From an uncultured Prevotella sp. (GTDB taxonomy: Bacteria; Bacteroidota; Bacteroidia; Bacteroidales; Bacteroidaceae): a DNA stretch of 5,417 nt. Under the pieces are notes generated by a model. That model was given only the letters and a program-made list of their open reading frames with translations, did not search any database and had not been told where the DNA came from. How positions within the stretch are numbered: position 1 is the first letter of the stretch; each line of letters begins with the position of its first letter. Made by a program: the position numbers and the translations under genes. Of this stretch, positions 1 through 5,417 are shown piece by piece. The stretch spans positions 1-5,417 of the forward strand of contig CALZMK010000133.1 in the NCBI GenBank assembly GCA_945788545.1, written 5' to 3'.

Positions 1-158
1 CCAACACTGAATGTGCCAAAGCCTACCAAAGAAATCTTGTCACCAGCAATAAGGGCTTCCTTGATTGCCTTTACTGTCTCGTCGAGAGCTGCCTTTGACT
101 GAGCCTTGGTCAGATTTGAACCAGCTGCAATCTTCTCAATTAATTCTGTTTTGTTCAT
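1..158 (-). CDS. hup: HU-family DNA-binding protein, C-terminal part cut by window edge
   Basis: Reading leftwards from an ATG at 158-156, the frame stays open to the window edge and gives 52 complete codons, about 57% of the usual ~90 residues. The protein begins MNKTELIEKIAAGSNLTKAQ and reaches ISLVGFGTFSV at residues 42-52. This is the helix-turn-helix dimerisation half of HU/IHF followed by the conserved VGFGTF strand. The DNA-clasping beta arm with its signature lies outside the window. HU proteins are small, abundant dimers that bend and compact DNA in the nucleoid. The start is chosen because MNK(T/A)E is the canonical HU N terminus and no upstream ATG fits better. The leader is A/T-rich with only a weak AAAG before the start. 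The gene is transcribed divergently from the rhomboid gene. Family assignment is firm; whether it is HU alpha, beta or an IHF-like paralogue cannot be told from this half, so the symbol is generic. Confidence 0.93.
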   Translation of the reverse strand, partial: MNKTELIEKIAAGSNLTKAQSKAALDETVKAIKEALIAGDKISLVGFGTFSV

Positions 159-208
159 AACTTTAATTATTTTATTGATGATAATAATAGATATTTCGGT
201 TTTTCCAC

Positions 209-242
209 TGCAAATATAGGGTAAAGAATTTAGAAAAACAAC
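209..242 (-). promoter_or_regulatory. Bacteroidetes-type promoter for the HU gene
   Basis: On the minus strand TATATTTG (218-211) matches the Bacteroidetes -7 consensus TAnnTTTG exactly and is followed by CA. A GTTG (242-239), part of TTTGTTG, lies 20 bases upstream in the -33 position, where TTTG is the consensus. Transcription would start near 204, giving a leader of about 45 nt before the HU ATG. The element match is seen directly; promoter activity is inferred. Confidence 0.6.
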
Positions 243-277
243 AAAAAACGAAAAAAATTCTTGTTTTTATTGTTTTT
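234..277. repeat. Imperfect A-tract/T-tract inverted repeat in the divergent intergenic region
   Basis: The left arm 234-247 (AAAAACAACAAAAA) and right arm 264-277 (TTTTTATTGTTTTT) are complementary at 13 of 14 positions, with a 16-base spacer. The right arm runs on into a T tract to 280. It sits between the two divergent promoters and overlaps the -33 side of the HU promoter. Such phased A and T tracts usually make DNA curved or stiff and can act as UP-like or nucleoid-protein binding sequence. With so little G+C, the symmetry may simply be low complexity. Confidence 0.4.
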
Positions 278-323
278 TTTATCTATTAGGCCAAAATAAT
301 GACTATATTGAGGGATTTTTTTG

Positions 324-331
324 TAATTTTG
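324..331 (+). promoter_or_regulatory. Probable -7 promoter element for the rhomboid-EEP operon
   Basis: TAATTTTG followed by CGC matches TAnnTTTG, the Bacteroidetes -7 element, and lies 53 bases before the rhomboid ATG. Transcription would start near 338, leaving a leader of about 45 nt. No good TTTG is found at the -33 position (around 300), so the call rests on the -7 box and its placement. Confidence 0.5.
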
Positions 332-370
332 CGCCCGAAAGTACAATTATTAGAGTAAACAACAATTAAT

Positions 371-377
371 TAAAGGA
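371..377 (+). promoter_or_regulatory. Shine-Dalgarno-like site of the rhomboid gene
   Basis: TAAAGGA ends 7 bases before the ATG at 385 and contains AAAGGA, complementary to part of the 16S rRNA tail. It supports the chosen start. It is notable because the other two promoter-proximal genes here (HU and SecDF) have only A-rich leaders without such a purine core, which is the commoner state in Bacteroidetes. Confidence 0.5.
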
Positions 378-384
378 TTGAGAT

Positions 385-1308
385 ATGCGCAACATACCCA
401 TAGTTACAAAAAATCTGCTGATAATCAATATCGTCGCCTACTTGGCCACAATGATGATGGAAGCAGGCGGTGTGGATCTCAACTCAATGTTGGGACTGCA
501 CTTCTTTATGGCAAGTGAGTTTCAGTTATGGCAGTTGGTAACATACATGTTTCTGCATGCCGGTTTCACACACATCCTCTTCAACATGTTTGCACTGTGG
601 ATGTTCGGTGTGGTAATAGAAAATGTATGGGGACCAAAGAAATTCCTATTTTATTACATTTCATGCGGTGTCGGGGCAGGAATAATGCAAGAAATAGCCC
701 AGTTCTTCTCGTTCTATTTCATGATAAAAGGCCAAGACCCTGGCATAAGCATGATGCAAATATTTGAGGTGGGACACCAACTGTCAGGACAGCTCAACAT
801 GTGGACTACCATTGGTGCCTCGGGTGCCGTGTATTCAATATTGCTTGCATTCGGAATGATATTCCCCAACGAGAGGATTTTCATTTTCCCACTCCCCATC
901 CCTATCAAGGCAAAGTGGTTTGTGATGATATATGTGGCCATCGAACTATTCTCGGCCATTGGTACACCTGGTGACAACGTGGCTCACATGGCCCACCTTG
1001 GAGGAATGCTCTTCGGATTCTTCATGATACGCTATTGGAACAACCATCCAGGCAGCGACACCTACGGAAAAATGAGAGGCAGACAATTCTTTGAAAACCT
1101 GAAGCGCAACTTTGAGCAGAGGACAGGCAAATCCACCATGCACGCCACAAAGGGCGGCGCCAAAGAAACCGACTGGCAATACAACGAGCGCAAAAAGAAA
1201 AATCAAGATGAAGTTGACCGCATACTCGACAAAATAAGGCGCAGCGGATATGACAGTCTGACCAAAGAGGAAAAGAAAACCTTATTCGACAGTAGTCAAG
1301 AGCGATGA
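385..1308 (+). CDS. Rhomboid family intramembrane serine protease
   Basis: A 307-residue polytopic protein. It should cleave transmembrane substrates within the inner membrane, using a serine-histidine dyad that opens towards the periplasm. Visible hallmarks, in order: a first hydrophobic helix (about 9-27); WQLVTYMFLHAGFTHILFNM at about 49-68, whose HxxxN (H63, N67) matches the oxyanion-side residues of E. coli GlpG; GPKK near 83; the nucleophile motif GASG at 144-147 (Ser146); a PLPIPIKAKW stretch at 169-178; and AHMAHLGG at 200-207, where His204 aligns with the catalytic histidine. Six membrane helices are expected, ending near residue 218. A hydrophilic tail (about 219-307) follows, rich in K, R and E and closing with a GYDSLTKEEKKTLF segment typical of Bacteroidetes rhomboids; it should be cytoplasmic. 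The start is supported by TAAAGGA 7 bases upstream. The stop overlaps the next gene by four bases. All catalytic residues are intact, so it is probably active. The substrate is unknown. Confidence 0.95.
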   Translation: MRNIPIVTKNLLIINIVAYLATMMMEAGGVDLNSMLGLHFFMASEFQLWQLVTYMFLHAGFTHILFNMFALWMFGVVIENVWGPKKFLFYYISCGVGAGIMQEIAQFFSFYFMIKGQDPGISMMQIFEVGHQLSGQLNMWTTIGASGAVYSILLAFGMIFPNERIFIFPLPIPIKAKWFVMIYVAIELFSAIGTPGDNVAHMAHLGGMLFGFFMIRYWNNHPGSDTYGKMRGRQFFENLKRNFEQRTGKSTMHATKGGAKETDWQYNERKKKNQDEVDRILDKIRRSGYDSLTKEEKKTLFDSSQER

Positions 1309-2405
1309 TAAGCCAATTAAAGACATTCACAAGGAAGATGACAGCAGGGGCAAATATTGCCACAATAATAGTCATGCTACTTGTGGGATTCTCCGACTAT
1401 GTGAATCCCGCCAGTCATCCTATTCTATCTCTTGTGGGACTTACATTCCCATTTCTACTGATTATGAACATGGGATTTCTCATCTTCTGGCTCATCTTCT
1501 GCAAACGAATGGCATTGATTCCTTTCTTGGGATTTGTCGTGGCCTACGCACCCGTGCGCACATACATACCTTTTAATATTCCCCACGACACACCAATAGG
1601 GGCAATAAAAGTGATGTCGTATAACGTACACGGTTTTAATGGCCGTGGCAGTGAGCACGACCCCAAAGCTGCGGAGGACATAATAGAATATTTCAGGAAA
1701 TCAAAACCCGACATCCTTTGTCTGCAAGAAGACTACGGATGGACACAGACATTGGTGAAGGACAAGATGGACAGTATATTCGCCCATCACGACAGTGCGA
1801 CATTCGGAAGTGTACAACTAAACAACACTATAAGCATATACACCCGCTTCCCAATAATCAAGAAGGAGATAATCCCCTACGAGTCAAAGGGAAACGGCAG
1901 TTGCGCGTTCTATCTCGACATCAACGGCAAAACGGTGGTTGTAGTTAATAATCACTTCGAGAGTAACTGTCTCACTGCCGACGACAAGTCGAGATACAAG
2001 ACGATAATCAAAAAAGCCATGGAGGGCGAAACAGCCGAAAGCGACACAAAGTATATTGCGGGCAAACTGGCAGAGGCAAGCAAGAAGCGAGCCCCCCAGG
2101 CAGACGCTGTGCATGAATACGTGGAGAAGATCAAGAAGAAGTATCCGGTGATAGTGATGGGCGACTTCAACGACAACCCTATCTCATACACCCGAAGAGT
2201 GATGGCAAAGGGACTCACCGACTGCTATGTAGAGACAGCAAGAGGTGTCGGTTTGTCATATAATCAGAAAGGCTTTTTCGTAAGAATCGACAACATTATG
2301 TGCTCCGACCACTTCATTCCCTACAATTGCCATGTAGATGACAAAATCACCGCTTCCGACCACAATCCGATAGTAAGTTGGCTAAAATTTGGATATAAAC
2401 CTTAA
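1305..2405 (+). CDS. Membrane-anchored endonuclease/exonuclease/phosphatase family protein
   Basis: A 366-residue protein with an N-terminal membrane module and a C-terminal metal-dependent EEP (DNase I-like) domain. Hydrophobic segments lie at about 16-30, 39-64 and 69-85. Positive residues before the first (K6, R10, K11) and after the second (K67, R68) put those ends in the cytoplasm and the catalytic domain in the periplasm. The EEP motifs appear in order and intact: SYNVHGF (N107), LCLQED (E142), VNNHFES (H217), GDFNDNP (D287, N289), RIDNIMCS (D329) and SDHNPI (D352, H353). About 68 residues separate H217 from GDFN, more than in DNase I, and include a K/E/A-rich probably helical insert (about 225-280). 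The family hydrolyses phosphodiester or phosphomonoester bonds in nucleic acids, phospholipids or inositol phosphates; sequence alone does not choose between them. Its ATG overlaps the rhomboid stop (ATGA) with only a weak purine site (AAGAG), pointing to translational coupling. The fold call is firm, the substrate open. Confidence 0.92.
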   Translation: MISQLKTFTRKMTAGANIATIIVMLLVGFSDYVNPASHPILSLVGLTFPFLLIMNMGFLIFWLIFCKRMALIPFLGFVVAYAPVRTYIPFNIPHDTPIGAIKVMSYNVHGFNGRGSEHDPKAAEDIIEYFRKSKPDILCLQEDYGWTQTLVKDKMDSIFAHHDSATFGSVQLNNTISIYTRFPIIKKEIIPYESKGNGSCAFYLDINGKTVVVVNNHFESNCLTADDKSRYKTIIKKAMEGETAESDTKYIAGKLAEASKKRAPQADAVHEYVEKIKKKYPVIVMGDFNDNPISYTRRVMAKGLTDCYVETARGVGLSYNQKGFFVRIDNIMCSDHFIPYNCHVDDKITASDHNPIVSWLKFGYKP

Positions 2406-2415
2406 AAAATTAAGG
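2400..2415 (+). terminator. Small hairpin at the EEP stop codon, possible weak terminator
   Basis: CCTTAAAAAATTAAGG is a perfect inverted repeat with a 6-bp stem (CCTTAA/TTAAGG) and an AAAA loop, and it contains the TAA stop codon (2403-2405). No T run follows on the plus strand, only TAAAACC, and four of the six stem pairs are A-T. It is therefore a poor intrinsic terminator. It may mark the 3' end of the operon or be chance in AT-rich DNA. Confidence 0.25.
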
Positions 2416-2465
2416 TAAAACCAATAAAAAGTGGGAATAAATTTTCATATTTGTAAAAATATCAC

Positions 2466-2473
2466 TATATTTG
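2466..2473 (+). promoter_or_regulatory. Bacteroidetes-type -7 promoter element for secDF
   Basis: TATATTTG, followed by CA, is an exact TAnnTTTG match 56 bases before the SecDF start. The 11-base string CTATATTTGCA (2465-2475) is identical to the one in the HU promoter on the other strand. Transcription would start near 2480. A TTTG is present at 2450-2453 but is only 12 bases upstream, too close for the usual -33 position, and none lies at the expected distance. This element suggests that secDF has its own transcript rather than relying on read-through from the EEP gene. Confidence 0.6.
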
Positions 2474-2529
2474 CACGCTTTAATGAGGCATTTAGAAAGA
2501 AATAACAATAAAAAAATCAATATAAACAA

Positions 2530-5417
2530 ATGCAAAACAAAGGAATTGTAAAGTTTATCGCACTTATGCTCATGCTGGTGTGTATATTCTATCTCTCCTT
2601 CTCATTCGTGACACGCCACTACGAAAACAAGGCTGCCGCAATGGGTGAGGAAGCAGGTCAGGAATATCTCGACTCCATCATGAACGAGAAAGTGTATTTT
2701 GGCGCTTACTCATACAAGGAGTGCCGCGAGATGCAAATTGGCCTGGGTCTTGACCTTAAGGGTGGTATGAACGTTATTCTTGAGGTGTCGGTGCCCGATG
2801 TTATCGCCGTGCTTGCCGACCACAAGACTGATGCGGCTTTCACAAAGTCGATGCAGGAGGCCAAGAAGGAAGAGGAAACAAGTCAGAAGGACTTCGTTAG
2901 CCTGTTTATCCAGAGTTACAAAAAGAACGCTCCCGGACATCGTTTGGCTGAGGTGTTTGCCACACAGCAGATGAAGGGCAAGGTGAGCACACAGAGCTCC
3001 GACTCAGAGGTGGAGGCTGCCGTACGCGCTGAGGTGCAGTCGGCTGTTGACAACTCCTTCCTCGTTGTGCGCAACCGTATCGACAAGTTTGGCGTCGTTC
3101 AGCCCAACATCCAGAAATTGGAGGGACAGAGCGGACGTATCATGGTCGAGATGCCTGGTATCCGTGAGCCGGAACGTGTGCGCAAACTCCTTCAGGGAAG
3201 CGCAAACCTCGAGTTCTGGGAGACCTACAACAGTCAGGAGATTGTTCCGCTGCTCTCTCAGCTCAACCAGAAGTATGCCCTTGGTGCTGAAGCAGTAGAG
3301 GCTGACACCACCGCTGTCGCTGACACAACAGCCACAGAGACTGTAAAGCAAGGCGAGGCAGAGGTTGCTGAGGAGAAGGCTGAAGAGAAGAAATCACTGG
3401 CAGAGGCCATCGGTGCCAAGAAGGACGCCAAGGATGCCAAGGATGCCGCCAAGGATGCTCAGTTGAAGAAGATGAAGGAGCAGAACCCATTGTTCTCAAT
3501 CTTCCAGCCCTCACAGGGACAGAGCCTCAGCGTAGTGGGATATGCCACTGCTCGCGACACTGCCGAGGTTGACAAGATTATCTATTCAGATATTGCAAAG
3601 CGCATTCTGCCTTCAGATGTTAAACTGTTGTGGAGTGCCAAGGCTGCCGACTTTGACAAGAAGGGCGAGATCTTCGAGCTCCATGCACTGAAGATTACCG
3701 AGCCATCGGGACGCGCTCCATTAGAGGGTGACGTGATCACCAACGCCAAGGACGAGTTCGACCAGTATGGTCATCCATGCGTATCAATGCAGATGAACTC
3801 CGACGGCGCACGCCGTTGGGCACAGCTGACAAAGCAGAACATCGGTCGTGCCGTAGCCATCGTGCTCGACGACGCAGTATATAGCGCACCTCGCGTAAAC
3901 GGTGAGATTGCCGGTGGTAACTCACAGATTACAGGTAACTTCTCTATCGAGGACACCAAGGACCTTGCAAACACCCTTAACTCTGGTAAGATGCCTGCTC
4001 CTACACGTATCGTACAGGAAGAGGTTGTTGGTCCGTCACTCGGTGCACAGTCAATCCAGCAGGGTGTAATCTCGTTCATCGTGGCATTCATCCTCCTGAT
4101 GGTTTACATGCTTTGCCTCTATGGAGTAATCCCGGGTATGATGGCAAACATCGCACTGTTGTTCAACTTGTTCTTCACACTCGGTATTCTTACGTCATTC
4201 CAGGCTGCTTTGACAATGCCGGGTATAGCAGGTATCGTGCTCTCGCTCGGTATGGCTGTGGATGCCAACGTGCTTATCTATGAGCGTACCAAGGAAGAGC
4301 TTCGCGCAGGTCTCAATGTGAAGGAGGCAATGAAGAAGGGTTATTCAAACGCTTTCTCAGCCATCTTCGACTCTAACCTTACCTCAATCATCACAGGTGT
4401 CATCCTGTATGTATTCGGTACAGGTCCTATCCGTGGTTTCGCCACCACATTGATTATCGGTATCGTATGTTCATTCTTCACAGCTGTATATCTCACACGT
4501 CTCGTTTATGAGCACCAGATGAAGAAGGACAAGTGGACAAAGCTCACCTTCTCTACCTCATTCTCAAAGAACCTCATGCAGAATACCCACTTCAACTTCA
4601 TGGGTGCCTACAAGAAGACATTCACCGTTTGGGGCGTTGCAGCTGTATTGTTCATCATCTGCCTCGGTGTTCGCGGATTGAGCAAGAGCATCGACTTCAC
4701 CGGTGGTCGCAACTATGTTGTGAAATTGGAGAAAGCTGTTGAGCCAGAGGAAGTGCGCACTGCACTTGCCGGAGCATTCGGCGATGCCAACGTGAGCGCT
4801 ATTGCCCTTGGAACTGACGGTAAGACCATCCGTGTATCTACCAACTACAAGATTGAGTCGAATGACCCGACTGTTGACGACGAATGCGAGAATATCCTGT
4901 TCAAGGCCATGTCGAAGGCAAACCTTGTGACACAGAAGGATGTAACAGCATTCAAGAACCCAGACGTGCGCGCCGGCGGTTCGATTATCAGCAGTACAAA
5001 GGTTGGTCCTTCGGTAGCTAAGGATATCACATACGGTGCCATCATCAGCGTTATCTTCGCCCTGATTGCCATCTTCGTATATATCCTCGTGAGATTCCAC
5101 AACGTGGCTTACTCAGTAGGTTCTACCGTAGCACTTGCACTTGATACCCTGATTGTTATCGGATTCTACTCTGCATTGTGGGGTATCGTTCCGATGTCAT
5201 TGGAGATCGACCAGACATTCATCGGTGCCATCCTTACCGTTATCGGTTACTCTATCAACGACAAGGTGGTGGTATTCGACCGTATCCGTGAGAACTTCGG
5301 TTTGTTCAAGAAGCGCGACCGTCAGGATGTCTTCAACGACTCTCTGAACCAGACACTCGCACGTACCATCAACACCTCTGTAACTACATTGATCGTGTTG
5401 CTGTGTATCTTCATCCT
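2530..5417 (+). CDS. secDF: Fused protein translocase subunit SecDF, C-terminal end cut by window edge
   Basis: An open frame of 962 codons runs off the right edge; Bacteroidetes SecDF fusions are roughly 1000 residues, so only a short tail is missing. SecDF works with SecYEG in the inner membrane and uses the proton gradient to pull exported proteins into the periplasm. SecD half: first membrane helix about 9-27; LGLDLKGGMN (72-81); a large periplasmic P1 domain interrupted by a charged low-complexity insert (about 252-318); VGPSLG (500-505); five more helices (about 512-660) with GMAVDANVLIYER (574-586). SecF half: helix about 698-714, SIDFTGG (720-726), a second periplasmic domain, VGPSVA (825-830), helices from about 835, and GYSINDKVVVFDR (906-918). 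D578, D911 and R945 align with D340, D637 and R671 of Thermus SecDF, the proton-pathway residues; the 34-residue D911-R945 spacing is the same. The start is the first in-frame ATG before the signal-anchor helix, with an A-rich leader. Confidence 0.96.
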   Translation, partial: MQNKGIVKFIALMLMLVCIFYLSFSFVTRHYENKAAAMGEEAGQEYLDSIMNEKVYFGAYSYKECREMQIGLGLDLKGGMNVILEVSVPDVIAVLADHKTDAAFTKSMQEAKKEEETSQKDFVSLFIQSYKKNAPGHRLAEVFATQQMKGKVSTQSSDSEVEAAVRAEVQSAVDNSFLVVRNRIDKFGVVQPNIQKLEGQSGRIMVEMPGIREPERVRKLLQGSANLEFWETYNSQEIVPLLSQLNQKYALGAEAVEADTTAVADTTATETVKQGEAEVAEEKAEEKKSLAEAIGAKKDAKDAKDAAKDAQLKKMKEQNPLFSIFQPSQGQSLSVVGYATARDTAEVDKIIYSDIAKRILPSDVKLLWSAKAADFDKKGEIFELHALKITEPSGRAPLEGDVITNAKDEFDQYGHPCVSMQMNSDGARRWAQLTKQNIGRAVAIVLDDAVYSAPRVNGEIAGGNSQITGNFSIEDTKDLANTLNSGKMPAPTRIVQEEVVGPSLGAQSIQQGVISFIVAFILLMVYMLCLYGVIPGMMANIALLFNLFFTLGILTSFQAALTMPGIAGIVLSLGMAVDANVLIYERTKEELRAGLNVKEAMKKGYSNAFSAIFDSNLTSIITGVILYVFGTGPIRGFATTLIIGIVCSFFTAVYLTRLVYEHQMKKDKWTKLTFSTSFSKNLMQNTHFNFMGAYKKTFTVWGVAAVLFIICLGVRGLSKSIDFTGGRNYVVKLEKAVEPEEVRTALAGAFGDANVSAIALGTDGKTIRVSTNYKIESNDPTVDDECENILFKAMSKANLVTQKDVTAFKNPDVRAGGSIISSTKVGPSVAKDITYGAIISVIFALIAIFVYILVRFHNVAYSVGSTVALALDTLIVIGFYSALWGIVPMSLEIDQTFIGAILTVIGYSINDKVVVFDRIRENFGLFKKRDRQDVFNDSLNQTLARTINTSVTTLIVLLCIFI
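3421..3459 (+). repeat. 9-bp tandem repeat inside secDF encoding K-D-A units
   Basis: Four copies of AAGGAYGCY occur in frame; the first three are contiguous and the fourth follows one extra GCC codon. They encode KDAKDAKDAAKDA at residues 298-310. The repeat lies at the end of the charged low-complexity insert in the P1 domain. Because the unit is a whole number of codons, copy-number changes by slippage would not break the frame. Confidence 0.8.

Noticed and set aside
1022..1375. A 117-codon minus-strand frame across the rhomboid-EEP junction
   Set aside because: Cys/Arg/Phe-rich shadow of two well-supported plus-strand genes with conserved motifs.
2400..2415. The CCTTAAAAAATTAAGG hairpin as a strong intrinsic terminator
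   Set aside because: The stem is only 6 bp and mostly A-T, and no T run follows it; it is kept only as a weak candidate.
3004..3514. Overlapping minus-strand open frames (up to 115 codons) opposite the SecD P1 domain
   Set aside because: Ser/Ala/Leu-rich translations of the reverse of the low-complexity insert; no promoter box, no domain, and the plus frame is clearly coding.
4564..5100. A 178-codon open frame on the minus strand inside secDF
   Set aside because: It lies wholly opposite a conserved SecF coding region, has a Cys/His-rich composition without recognisable domains, and is explained by the codon bias of secDF, which leaves few stops on the reverse strand.
5153..5347. A 64-codon plus-strand frame overlapping the SecF end
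   Set aside because: Out of frame with the conserved SecF motifs (GYSIND, DRIREN), Ser/Thr-rich and featureless.
1..5417. Mobile element, CRISPR array, tRNA or rRNA, defence or toxin-antitoxin system
   Set aside because: No transposase-like frame, terminal inverted repeats, regularly spaced repeats, tRNA cloverleaf or rRNA-like sequence was seen. The window is filled by four recognisable core-type genes with short gaps (226 and 124 bases).

Overview
The window looks like ordinary chromosome of a Bacteroidales bacterium, probably of the Prevotella/Bacteroides group. The reasons are promoter -7 elements of the Bacteroidetes form TAnnTTTG, A-rich leaders with little Shine-Dalgarno character, a single-chain SecDF, a rhomboid protease with a charged Bacteroidetes-type tail, and an HU protein of the Bacteroides/Prevotella type. 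The genus is inferred from style, not from any search.

Layout: (1) bases 1-158, minus strand: the first 52 codons of an HU-family nucleoid protein, cut by the left edge. (2) 159-384: an AT-rich divergent intergenic region with a promoter facing each way and an imperfect A-tract/T-tract inverted repeat between them. (3) 385-1308 and 1305-2405, plus strand: a rhomboid intramembrane serine protease and a membrane-anchored endonuclease/exonuclease/phosphatase (EEP) family enzyme, overlapping by ATGA and so probably translationally coupled. (4) 2406-2529: a short AT-rich gap with a small hairpin at the EEP stop codon and a clear -7 promoter element. (5) 2530 to the right edge: a fused SecD-SecF protein translocase subunit, 962 codons visible, cut shortly before its expected end.

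Functionally this is a housekeeping and envelope neighbourhood. SecDF assists export through SecYEG. The rhomboid cleaves membrane proteins within the bilayer. The EEP enzyme is predicted to hold its catalytic domain on the periplasmic face, the side on which the rhomboid active site opens. HU is transcribed away from the others. No RNA gene, insertion sequence, CRISPR array, phage or defence gene was seen. The least explained item is the coupled rhomboid and periplasm-facing EEP pair, whose substrates cannot be read from sequence. I found no convincing new multi-gene system.
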